A stretch of 64,000 nucleotides of DNA from Globodera rostochiensis (taxonomy: Eukaryota > Nematoda > Chromadorea > Rhabditida > Heteroderidae). Shown piece after piece: positions 9,292-21,400 of the stretch. Made by a program: the position numbers and the translations under genes. The notes below the pieces were generated by a model. The model was not told where the DNA came from. It was given only the letters and a program-made list of their open reading frames with translations, and searched no databases. Where the stretch lies: NCBI GenBank assembly GCA_018350325.1, contig JAEVLN010000022.1:823105-887104 (forward strand), read 5' to 3'. The stretch's first letter is position 1; each line of letters begins with the position of its first letter.

Positions 9292-12200
9292 TTTTGGATG
9301 AATCAGAAAGTCAAAAGATTGTAAAGCAAATTTAAAAAAGGTCGGACTGGAAGAATAATATGTATCTGGTGAGAAAAAGGAACAAAATGAGACCAAAAGT
9401 CAGCAAAAAAAAATATTTTTGAAATTGTTTTGCGGTGCGAAAACGGTCACAAACAAACGTTTTGGGAGAGAATGCGACGAATGAATTGGGAATTTGGGGG
9501 GGGGGGCAATTACGGGGAGAGAGGGGGGGGGGAGGCACAAATGATTTATGACCGTAAAAGGGAGGGGGGAAGGAAAGGTCGAAGACGATGGATGACGGAC
9601 GAACAAAACGTGGAGGACCTAACCTTTTTTTGTCGGGCCCAAAATCCCCGGCATTTTCCCCGGGGTAGGGGGAAAATGCCGAAACAATTTAGACTCAATT
9701 AAATTCCCGGACAAAAATCCCGAATTGTCTAACAGCAATCCAAGCACAAAATCTTGTCAATGGCTCCTTCACAATGGACCGAACCATTTAAAGACTTTTG
9801 TTCCAAAATTGGGGGGGGGGCAACTTTCAGAGTGACCTCTCCTCCTTTATTTGTTGTTCGACGGGATGGGCGAGGTAAATGACTCGTCGAACAAAACATT
9901 CGCCGGACAATGGGCCTTTTATTAGAGGATATTCGTATCAGGAAGCGGTGAGCGTGTCCCCCGGCGGCGAGTGGGGGGGGGGGGACAACCCGTCGTCCAT
10001 CCATCCCTTCTCGGAGTGAATGATGGACGAAAGGCGGGGGGGGGGGGGAGTGAATGTTCGCGAAAGGATTTGAAGGGAGAAGAGACCATTTTGAGCAGTG
10101 TGAACAGCTGTTAGAAGACGTGGGGAAAGCGAATGGACTGGACATCATCTAGCTGGACATTGGCAGAGCATCCGACAGGAGGGGGGGGGGAGCCTTCGTC
10201 GGAGAATGGAAGTTGGGGGGGGGGAGAAGCCTTAGGGGGGGGGGGGAGGATGCGAATGGAGCGAGCCGTACAAATTAGGAGTTGCTTCACCGCCCCAATG
10301 TCCGGGCGGCTCAGGACGACACGACAAGGAGCAAAATGGTGGGGGGGGGGAGGGGCGGGAGGGGGCGGTCGTTTGGGAGTGAGTGACAGGCTGAGGGGTG
10401 GGAGTGAGTGAGAGGTAGGGCGGGGGGGGGGGGGTACCCGTCTAATTGACGGCGAAAAAAAATTCTGAAATTTTGGACCTTGTTCTTTGGTCTTTGCGTT
10501 TAGATAAAACATTAACAAGCGTCAAAAAAGTCTGGTTGAAAATGTTGGAGTTGCGAGGCTAAAAATGTGCCAAGGGTTTGATTAGTGCCAAGTTTGATGA
10601 TTGGTCCATTGTAACGGATCAGATCAGATCACAGAAATTTGGACACTTCCCCCCTCCCCCCCCTTCCCGACCATTTCCGTCGGGGCCTTTTGTGGCACGT
10701 GAATTTCATCGGTTTTTCGGCACTGTGTTTGACTCAACAATCTTTGGGGGTCACGGGGGGTTTTTTTTTTTGAAAAATTGCCTTCTAAAAATTCGCAATC
10801 AAAGGCATTAAATGAAGCGGCGTCAGTTGCCTCTCCCCTCCCAGCCAATGTTAAGGAACATTCTCTGTGAAATGAAAATGAACTGGCGCTGGTGGCATAA
10901 AGGCTTCGTTCAAAGTTTGTGAGGAGTTAAATGTTAAGTCAAATTTGGCACAAATTGACGGCACTTTTACATGGAAAAATCATTTTTGTTAAGGTGTTTT
11001 GTGTGCCGCTGGCGCTACCGGCACAGCGCCGGACCTTTTTGCTTAAGCTATGTAATTTGAAAGAGCCAAAATTGACCATTTGACCTAAAAATGTTGCGGT
11101 TATATAAATAAAAAAAGAATTTGTGATAAAGGCCCTGGGGGGTCTAAGGTTAGGTAAAGGAGGAAACCGCCGGCGGTTGGCGCTGAACGAAGCGAATAAA
11201 AACAAATGGGCTGTGTGGGGCCAGCGTAAGAGGAAAAGTGCGCTTCGCAGCAGCTGCTGCTGCTGTTATTAGTGTTTCACATCAAATACTTTGCATGGGA
11301 AAATCACGTGAACGGGTGGAGGGAGGGGGAGAGGAAGGGGAGTCTCCTCTGCCCGGGGGGGGGGGGAATTGGCCCCCGTGGGGGGGGGGAGGAGAAGGCG
11401 CCTCTACCGGTGGGAGGTGGGGGGAGGAATTTGCCGGGGCGGGGGAGAGGCCTCTGCCGGGGGGGGGGGGGAATTGGCCCTCGTGGGGGGGGGGGAAGGC
11501 CGGGGGGTGGGGGAGAGATGCCTTCACCGGGGGGTGGGGAATTTTCCGGGGGGGGGGAGGAAGGCCGGGGGGGGGGGAGAGATGCCTTCACCGGGGGGTG
11601 GGGAATTTTCCGGGGGGGGGGGAGGAAGGCTCCGGGGGGGGGGAGAGATGCCTTCACCGGGGGGTGGGGAATTTTCCGGGGGGGGGGGGGAGGGAGAAAT
11701 TGGTCGAAGTGAACTGTAAGCATTTGCTTTTATACCTTACGTCGGTTGTCAATGAGCGGACCAATTGAATATTCTGGACTGCGTCGATTAACCAACAAAT
11801 GTCACCCAAATATTCCCTCCATTTCAATAAAAGCTGTCCTCTTTTTCTAATTTTGGATGAATTCCCTTTTAAAGGGCGATGCGATAAAAAGAGATTGGGA
11901 CGGACGGAGTAAAATTGTGGAGATAAACAACGCCGGGGGGGGGGGGAGAGAATGAAATGGGCCGATGCCGGCGGGGCGGGACACTAAGTGAGGGGGGGGG
12001 CATCAGAGAACAAAAATATTTTCACGAAATGGTGAAAAAAGGGGGAAGGGACCAAAAAGCAAAACAGCCGTCACGTGGCTGACACAAATACATGCAGTAT
12101 GTGTTCAGAATATTCCTTCCCTAAACCTAAAGCTCAAAAATCCCCTTCCCTAACGCATCAAAAATCAAATGGAAGAAGATGAAGCCGCTGTAAAAGCGGG

Positions 12201-14405
12201 GTAGAGAGAATATGCCGGCCTAAAAATGGGGAGGGGCGGAAAGATGCCGAAAATGGGGGGGGGGGCGGAAAGATGCCGAAAATGGGGGGGGGGAAAGATG
12301 CCGAAAATGGGGGGACGCGGGAAAATGCCGAAAATGGGGGGGGGATGGTTGTACAGTATGTTCGTTCAAGAATTCAACCGTTTTTTTGAAAAAAAATTTC
12401 TTTGAACGGATGCGACGAGTTCTCGGCAAAAAGTCCCATCAAGTGATTGAGGCGGAACGTTGCTGTGAGCAAAGAGAGGAGAGACTTCTTCAAAATGTTC
12501 TCTTCCGACCGTTGATGTCCTCCAGCAGCTTCTTTTTTTGCCTGTTTTTATGCTTTTAACCTCCACATGAGCCTCATTCAGAAATTTTAAGCGTCGTTGT
12601 CGTCGTCATTTCCGCGCCGTTTGGGCCCCGCGAAGTGCTTCCCAATTCCCCCCCCCCCCCTCCGGGGTGACTTTGCCGTCTCATTACCGGCAGGCGCATT
12701 CCCCCCTCATCCCCGCCGGCGTTGTTTGCCCAGCCCCCGCGTTATTATTGTAACTGCAATTGCTTATGCCCCAATGAGTGGCCGCCATCTCCCAAAGCAA
12801 CCCCCTCGAGCAGTTTGCCCACGGCACCCATTTAAACGACACCTTTCGGACCCCACCAAATGCTCTAAAAGGGGGAAAAAGCGCCGTGCCCCGAAGTGCC
12901 TGTGCCATCATCACCAACCATCAAAACAACGAGCGAGCCGCCAACCCTCCGGTGCTTTTCCGCCACCCTTTTCTTCTCTCCGATTTCCGTTCTCCGTGGC
13001 CGGCCGGTGCCAGCCGCTGCCGCTCAGCCGGTCCGCCCACTGCCCCGTTCCCACACTTGCCCCCCCCCCGGGGCCCTCTTCCCTTTTCCCACTCGTCGCC
13101 CCAGGCGCGCTGTTGCCCATTTGCCCCCCCCTCTCCCCCTACGGCGTTGGCACAATCCATTCGCCCCTCCGGCTTCTCGTACCCGGCGGCACTCGGGTCT
13201 TCTTTCTTCGTTGCCCACCCCATCTTTCATTGTTCCAGCAACCGCCGAGAGGATGCAATGAATAATGGCTTAAGCTCATCCCGCCGCTTAATTTCTTCTT
13301 CACAATCCCATGACAATACACGATAATGGGCGTGCCGTGCCGTCCTCGCCTAAGCCCCAAAAGCCGGTGGCGTTTTCTTCACCCACCAATCGATGCCAAG
13401 CAGCAAAATCCTTGAAGCATGTTGCTCATTTTAAGCAACAAAATTCGATTACCTTTTTTGGGAAATGAAAACAAATGGTGGGGAATGATTTGTTTTTGAA
13501 TTAATTATTAGGATAATAAGACTTATTCCATGAAATTTGATCAAATTATTGACAACCCAAAATTGTAATTAAATATTCACAATTCGTTTCGGCACCATCG
13601 GACTTCCATCAATAAAACTGCAAGTTTTTTAAATAAAAATCCATTTTATCAAACTGATTTTTGGCGAGAATTGACCTCGAGATTTATACGAGACCAAAAA
13701 AAACATTTCTCGAAATCATCGAGAAGAGTGACTCCCGCACATCCCCCGGGGGGGGGGGGGGGACCGACACGGACTGGAAGAAGACGGGACGAGTGGGTGC
13801 GGGTGGGGGGGGGAGTGGGCGAAGAGAACCCAAACCCAATTATTCTTCTTCCCTCACATCACCCCCCCCCCCCCCCGCCAATAATCAACCCAATCGATGC
13901 TCTGTTTACGCCCATGTCCATTCGGCTGCTCCTTCACGCACTTTCACTTCCTCAAGACGTCCCCCCCCCCTCCACCATGCCATGCTTAATGCTTACAAAT
14001 TAGTGCCCTTCCTGCCCAATGCTTTAAAGCATTTAATTGCCGTCGTTTGGGTGTGTGTGCCATCCCAATGTGCCTATTAGTGCCAACTTCACCCCCCCCC
14101 CCCTCATTTGTGCCAACCATTACCTCTGTTCATCCCTTGGGGCGTTGTGCCAATTAAGTGCGCAAGTGTTGATTGGCAGTGCCAGCCGGGGGGAAGCCCC
14201 GGCACAAACCTCACCCGTCTTTCCCTAAATAGCCATAACAATTCACATTTGCGCATTCTTTCGCACTGTATTTGGCCCGAGAATTACACCAAGACTCTCG
14301 AGTCCATAATCCACAATTTTCGTCCAGAACCATTCCGAACAATTGTCCGTCGATGGACAACGATTGGACGCACATTGCCCTGACATTGTGCATCTCCAGT
14401 TTGCC
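9292..14405. other. 5.1-kb divergent intergenic region rich in poly-G and poly-C tracts
   Basis: I see no convincing gene. From 9.4 to 12.4 kb the plus strand carries many G runs (for example 9971-9982, 10036-10048, 10237-10247, 11461-11471). From 12.64 kb on, C runs become common (12648-12660, 13861-13876, 13962-13970), with G15 at 13748-13762 as an exception. Open frames here are low-complexity Gly/Pro/Arg stretches created by the runs. The region lies between the starts of the methyltransferase gene (-) and pde-2 (+) and must contain both promoters and any untranslated exons. I cannot point to a TATA box or initiator. Confidence 0.6.
11513..11693. repeat. G-rich minisatellite, three copies of a ~65-bp unit
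   Basis: The unit begins GAGATGCCTTCACCGG and continues through GGGGAATTTTCC into a G run and AGGAAGGC. It starts at 11515, 11579 and 11645 (spacing 64 and 66). A diverged start of the array (GGAATTGGCCC with G runs) reaches back to about 11350. Each unit carries several runs of six or more G on the plus strand and so could form G-quadruplexes. Confidence 0.8.
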
Positions 14406-17400
14406 ATGGCTCACTTTCCGTCTCTCAACAGCACACTGACAACCCCGGCGGCTTCTCCAACCGCCGTCGTCGCCCGCATGTGCCCCTCCGCGTCCCCGTC
14501 CTCGTCCTGTCCTTCGTCCTCCTCGACCTGTTCAGCCGCTTCGGTGTCCGTCGCGCGCTCGCTGTGCGCATGGCTGTGCTGTTCGCGCTGTTGCGACGAC
14601 GACAATTCCGCCTCGAATGCCCGGAGGGGAGACGGGCGGGCCCGAAGGCCTACAAATAAGGCCAATTACGAGATGGCCAACGCGTGGGAGAAGGGCCGCG
14701 CCAGCAGCACCAGGGACGGAATGGCCAATTTCAAAGAGGAAAACAACGGTCAGTGCTTTTTTAGCGCCCGAGGGGAGGACTCTCCCGCCTGCTGCCGGAT
14801 ATTGTGGCCAAAATGTCAGCAGAATTTTAGGCATTCTCAAATTTGTGAATTTTCAAAGCGCAAGTCCCGAGATTAATATAAAAACCCCGGATTTAAAATT
14901 AAACATCATTCATTCTCACAGTGTTTTAGTAGCCTCCGGTGCCATATTTCCCGAAACGCAACAGCGTCGAAAGCATTCGCCGGGCGTCAGTTCGCTGACG
15001 CGTCATTCGGGCGCCGGACGTAAAGTGTCGCCGACAATTTTGATTGATCCGCCGCCGCCTGCGGCGGCGAATGCCGAAACGGGCGGAGAAAAGAGTTCAC
15101 CGGTGCGCAACTCAACGCCATCGACGGCATCCACCGGAGGCGTCAACCGAAGGTCCAGTGGCAGCACTTTGCAATTTTGAACAAAAGTCGAGATCATTTC
15201 TGATGATTTCGGTCGAATTTGATGTTCCCGAATGATTGGACCGATCAGATTTTCCGATTGATCAGATCTTCAGACCGACCAGATCTTCGGCGATCGATCA
15301 CGGATGGCCCCATTCATTGACAACTCTCTCTATTTAATTTAGTTCGGATGGCAAACGCAATTTGGGTGCGATGGAAGCGTTGCACAAATTCGCGCAAGAT
15401 TTGTGCTCGGCAGGCGTGACGACGACGACAACACGGCGCGCCAAATTTCACAAACATTTGCTGGACGACGGCCAGCGAAAGTGGCACTCGTTGGACAGTG
15501 CGACAGAGAGAGCGGAAAGGTCAGACATGCAGAGAGAGAGAGAGAATTTGATTTGAATTGTTGGCGTTCTGTTTTCAGGTCGAGTCGGTCTCTGCCCGTG
15601 TCCGGCCGTCCCTCCTCACAGCTGTCAGTTCAACAGCAACAACATCTGCTGCCCCGCGATATGTCCCCGGATCAGCCTACCGGACGCATTTCGCCGATTC
15701 CCGAAGACGCCGGCGGGGGCGGCGGGGGCGGACCACCCCAATCGCAGTCCGGGTTCAACGAGATACTCAGTGAGTGTGGGGGTGGGCGGTACAGTGATCA
15801 ATGAATAGGACGGAGAACTGATCAGAGACTTGATCATTGATCAAACTCCATAGTTGCTGATTGACCCTTGATTTTTGGGATTCGTTGACACACCAAATTA
15901 AGCTTTTTGTCACACAAACTACCCAGTCACCAATGCTTGCCCCCCCCGGCGATCGATGATCCATTCATTTATTCACTCATTTATACTCCCTCACGCCCGC
16001 CCGTACAGCCGACCCTCCCAATCAATCTTCCGTCCCATTTTTCTTCCTCCCCTCTTTCAGTCAATTCCATCGTTCAAACAAACATTGCCCCCCCCCCCCC
16101 CCCCCCCCCTCTTCCGCAATCATTCCCCCCCCCCCCCCTCCCGTGATTCGATCTGATCAGTAAATAAACGAACTCTGAAGCCCCCCCCCCCCCCCCCCCC
16201 CCCCTCCCCCTCATCAATGGGAAAGGACACAACACAGCCACAACAACATTATATAACATCACATTGAACAGTGAATGATGATGGTGGTGGTGGTGATGGA
16301 TGCGATGGTTGTGACTGGGCCCCTCGCCCAGTGGCGGCATAATCATCCGCCGCTGGAGGGGATGTTTATGATTTGATGATAATCACCATCATTAAACGCG
16401 TCATTCATCAGCAGATCAGTTCAGTGTCAGTGCTTGCACACTTTCCTCTCATCCCCCCCCCCCCCCAGGCAGAATTGGCTTTCCGCTTTTCATCGATTTA
16501 CCCCCGCCCCCATTTTCCCCTGGGGGGAGGGAAAGGCGTGGGTCTATTCCCCCCCCCCCCCTTATTTTGCCTCGGGCACCCACCCAACCCCCGCCAAGTT
16601 CGAAATACGCGTAAAGGCCCACATAATTGTTCTAAATTGGCCAGAAAATCAAATTTGCCGCCGAGCCCCGAATTCTTCCGGACAATTCTTCGCACACAAA
16701 CACCCCCCCCCCCGGCGCCCCCCCCCTCTCCCTCAAAATGTGCCCATCCCCCAAATTCCCCCCCCCCAACGACAATTATTTCGTTTCATTGAGCCAAAGC
16801 GTGAGGGGAATACATAATGGGGGGGGGGGTGAACGTTATCGACTTTTTCATGAAAGGGGGGCCTTTTTTCTGTGGGGGGGGGCGGGGAATTGGCTGAATA
16901 TTGTGGGCCGGGAGAGCACATTTGATGGGCGCCAGGGAGGGGACAGCTGTGGCCCCAAAGCCCCGACGCCCGAGGGGCTTCTTCTTCTTCCATTGTTAAG
17001 TCCGATGCAAAATGGCCCAAAAAAGTATTTTCCTGCGCCCTTCAAGTGCCCCCCCCCCTCTCATCTCATCTTTCTGTGTCCCCTCCATTTTTTCGTACAT
17101 CCGTTCTTCCCACAACATTCAAAAAGAATGCATTTTTTGTGTTGTTTTCCCCGCCGTTTGGATGGATGTGAAAATGTCATCCATCTCTCCTCGGGGGATG
17201 AAGGAGTTTGTCCTCGGGGTACAAGGCGTTCATCCTTAGGCGGAAGAAGTTTGTCCTACCCCCCGAATATCATGTCCGTCTTCTGCTGATCGGAATAATC
17301 CCTGATCAAAAAGATCTGAGTGCCTTTTTTTGGTTCTCTATTCTTTTGAAGACTGACTCGTTCCCTTAGTCCACGCCCCTCCCCCAGCCCCGCCAATTGT

Positions 17401-18441
17401 ATTCGCCCGTCTCTTTAAAATTCATAAGGTTTCCTTCCCCTCGGGGGCATTTGCGTTGGTTGGAACATTCCCTTTTTGATGCTTTAGGCAACTTTACCCC
17501 CCCCCCCCTTTTTATGCTTTTCTAAAATTGAAAAACAAGTTTTCAACATTACCACAAAATATGCTATTCAATGAGATTGGAGATGATCAAAAGGGTTGGC
17601 GGCGAGTTGAGAGGATCCATCCCATTCAGCTTTATGTTCTTTGTCTGCTAATGATGCTTAAACAAACTGAGAGAGAGAGAGAGAGGGGGGAGAGAGAGTT
17701 TAAATGAGACGAGCAGACAGAACGAGAGACGGAGAGGGATTCTATTTACTCAAAAATAAAAAAGAATTCGCAAATCAAACAAATCCAAAGGAGCGTCCGT
17801 CCTCCGCCATTCATCCGCCGACCTAAGCACCCCCCCCCCCATCCAGAAGACTGCCCCCCCCCCTCCCCTCCCCCCTCCCCCCTCCCCCCTCCCCCCTCCC
17901 CCCTCCCCCCTCCCCTCCCGCCTCCCCCCTCCCATTCTCGCGCCTTAGTCTTTGTCTCGACAAGCCTTCCCCCCCCCCCCCCCCCCCCTCCCGCCCCCTT
18001 ATGCTTTTGGCGTGTCTCGTGGCTCTCTCCCCTCAACCCCCTCAACTGCCCCCCTCCTCAAACTCATATTCCCCCCCCCCCCCTCCCCCCCCACCCCCAC
18101 CCGCCGCCCGCCATCCAAACAACCCACCAAATTTCCTTTCCCTGACAATTTGTCCTCCCCCCCCCCCCCCATTCCCACACATTCTCCAAATCCACCCACC
18201 CCATCCCTTTTTCGGCTTTTCCAAATGCCCTCCTCTGCTGCTGTGCTCTCTGGTGCCCAACCAACACTTCGTTTATTTTGTTTGTCTTTTAAAATTCATA
18301 AATTTGTGCGCATTGTGCCATCGGAATTATTTCCAAATTTATGTCCTCCCCACAGAAAAATGTTTAAGAAAAAAGCGCCTCCGGGGCTTAAAACGAATTG
18401 AGGGCAAAAAACACCCGGAAATGGACGCTTCAATGCGACTG

Positions 18442-18476
<35 letters not shown>

Positions 18477-21400
18477 GCAACAGAACGATCCGATGGCTCC
18501 CCGAAGGTCCGTCTCGCTGTCGATGCCGCCAACTTCATCGTCGTCTTCAACCGCCGTCCATGGGCCTGAAGAACAACCAAAACAGCCATCCATCGTTCGG
18601 ATGAGCATCTCCGGCCCGTCCGAATCGCCATGCTCAACCAGCAGACCGGCCGTGAACATTGTGCCGCCCACGGAAGGTGCGCTTCGCCAACAAAATGTGG
18701 AGGCAGTCGGCCGAAGGCGTCCACTTCAGCCGACCGTTCCCGACTCGTCGTCCACGTCCACGCTGAACTTGGCCAACTCGTCCGGCCCGGGCACGACTTC
18801 GTCCAAGTCGCCGTCGCCTCAATATCGCCGGAAGGCGTCGTTGATGCCGCCGGTGACGGAGGAGGACCTGCGCAACGACTTTCGCATGGGCCACCGCGAC
18901 CCGGAGAGTGTGGCGGCACTTTTCGGCGACGACTTTGCCTCACGTTTCTGCAGCAACGGAATGCCGTTGTCGATGCAGCAGCTGCGCCAGGGCCTTGACC
19001 CGGATCAGGCACTTTTGCCTCACGAAATTCGGGACGCTTCCGTGCCCTCCGGCGTCCCAATTGTCAAAATGCGCCGCCGGGTTGGCACACAGCCGGCGTC
19101 AACATTGTTGGGCAGCGCCGCCGGCGGCGCCAACAACGACACGGACGAGGCGGTGGTGCCGTTGTCGCCTGTGGCGCCAAAGTTCCCGTCACTGCCGTGC
19201 TTTCTGTCCGCTTTCACCTCCGCCGCGCCCGCCGCCGCCCAATCGTCGACGGCACACCCAACGCTCGCGGCCACACCCTCGGCACCGCCCATTTTGGAAA
19301 TTCCCGGCATTGTTCGGCCTTCGCCCGTGCCATTCCCACTCCAGTTTGAACGCAACAGAAGCGGCCAAAACCGACTGGTGCCATTCAGAATGCCCGAACC
19401 GGGCCAATTTTATCCGGGTCAATCGGCATTACGGGGATATATTGAGACTATTTCTTTCATTTTCCGCGGGAGGGGGGCAAAAAAGGGACTCGGACAATTC
19501 GTCAACGGACATTTTGTCGAAAAATCCTCTTCCCCTCTTCAGACATGGCCGTTTCCAACCCGGACTTGGTGCAGTTTCAGCTTGTGCTCAACGATTGGGT
19601 GGGCGGCGTTCTCTTTTTTTTTTTGAAAATTTTGTGAAAAACATTTTCAGTTTCGGCGCCAGTGCAATGTGCGAACATCGGCCTTTTTGCTGAACTCGGC
19701 GGAGCTGAACGTCACATTGTGCCAAGTGTGCGGTACCGAATTGGCCCACGAGGAGGGGGGAGCCATTCAATGCGTAAGCGGCGCCGGAGGGGCAGAGTCC
19801 GATTTAGGCACTCGTTAATGTTTTGTTGGGCAAACCCGTTTTTTTTTGTTGAAAAATCCGGCAGAGTTTTGCCGCAATTTGGCTAACTGAAACTGACAAC
19901 AAAAGGCATTTCGTGTCGATAAAAAATCCGAATTTTAAAATTGTTAAATTTGCAGGGCGATGCCGACTATTTGGACAGACTCTTTGACGGATGCGCCGCC
20001 GTGGCCAGCTGCTCCTTCAGCGCCGATGGACGGGCGATGGCCGAGGAGGGCGGCCGACGACAACAGCGGACAATTGGGACAATGCGTCAACCGCCGGTGG
20101 TTGTCAGATTGGACGCGTTGTCCGAGGTGCGCGAGTTGGGGCATATTTTATAAGCACTTTGAATCCCGAACACAAACAAAAATGGGCAGAAAAGAAAAGG
20201 CAAATTGGGAGACATTTGACAATGGTGGGACAAAGTAGCTAAACGGACGAGTAACCAAAAAATAATGGACCCTGTGTCGACTCGGCGCTGGGTCGTTTCA
20301 GCGCCGCTAAGTCCAAACGTCATCACATCATTCTTATTGGATTCTGTTTGCTATAAAATGTTTGCGGCGGCGCCTAAACGGCCCTAAACAGCATGGGACA
20401 AAGTAGCTAACAGAATGGGACAAAGTAGCTAACAGCATGGGACAAAGTAGCTAACAGAATGGGACAAAGTAGCTAACAGCATGGGACAAAGTAGCTAACA
20501 GAATGGGACAAAGTAGCTAACAGCATGGGACAAAGTAGATAACAGCATGGGACAAAGTAATTAACAGCACAATGAGCAAAAGAAAAGTGGCACAAAAATA
20601 CATTGAGCGAATGAAAAGTGAGGGCACGGTACTTTCCCAGCCACCGTACCGCTGTTCCCCCTTATGGCCACAGGTACTGTACTTTCCCATCCACAGACTG
20701 TCTTTCCCCTTTATGGCCACACACATCTTGAGGGGGGGGGGACAAAGGCACCAGGGACACTTCGTCTCTCTCTCTACGCTTGTGTTCATCTACAGCTGTC
20801 ATGGCCAATGACAGCATTTGTGGCCATCACATGCTCGTAGAATTGCTTCAACTTGATCATCTCTAGCGCCATAAGGTTCAGTTGCCGATGCAGCTCGGCG
20901 TTCTCCTTCTCCAAGTCCATGTTGCGCACCTGCGTGTCGTCCTCCTTGCGCCGTCGCTGTTCCCGGCTTCGACGGGCCGAGTCGTTGTTCTTCCGACGTC
21001 GTTCCCGATAGGCCTTTCAAGCAGTACTTTGGATGGGTTCATTAACCCGACACAATTTGCCCACCTCGTCCTTCCGCTCCTCCGGCACCGGCTTCGGCTT
21101 CTTCTTGGACGATGTGCGCGGTCGGTCTCCCGCCGACGGGGCCATCATTGCCATGGCGGCGCCACCCGTCGGGATTCCGAGTGCGTTCTGTACAAAGTTG
21201 GCGAGTTGGCTATGGCACTGGTTTTGGTAGGCAGCGTTTGTGGTCGGATAGGACGAGGACGGGCCGCCCAGTTGGGCTGCCATCGGATGGAAGGCGGCCG
21301 GATGTGGCAGAACATGGGAAGGGCATGGGCCGATGTTGGCATTGCCGGAGGCGAAAGAGGGCGATATGCCGGCAGCAACCGTCAGATTAGCCTGAAATGG

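Noticed and set aside
11238..11768. Gly-rich open frame of 176 codons
   Set aside because: It is a translation of poly-G tracts and the ~65-bp minisatellite. All frames on both strands are open for the same reason.
12597..13265. Pro/Ser/Arg-rich open frame of 222 codons, upstream of pde-2
   Set aside because: It is C-rich low-complexity DNA, several overlapping frames are equally open, and no domain or splice context supports it. It might contain untranslated leader sequence.
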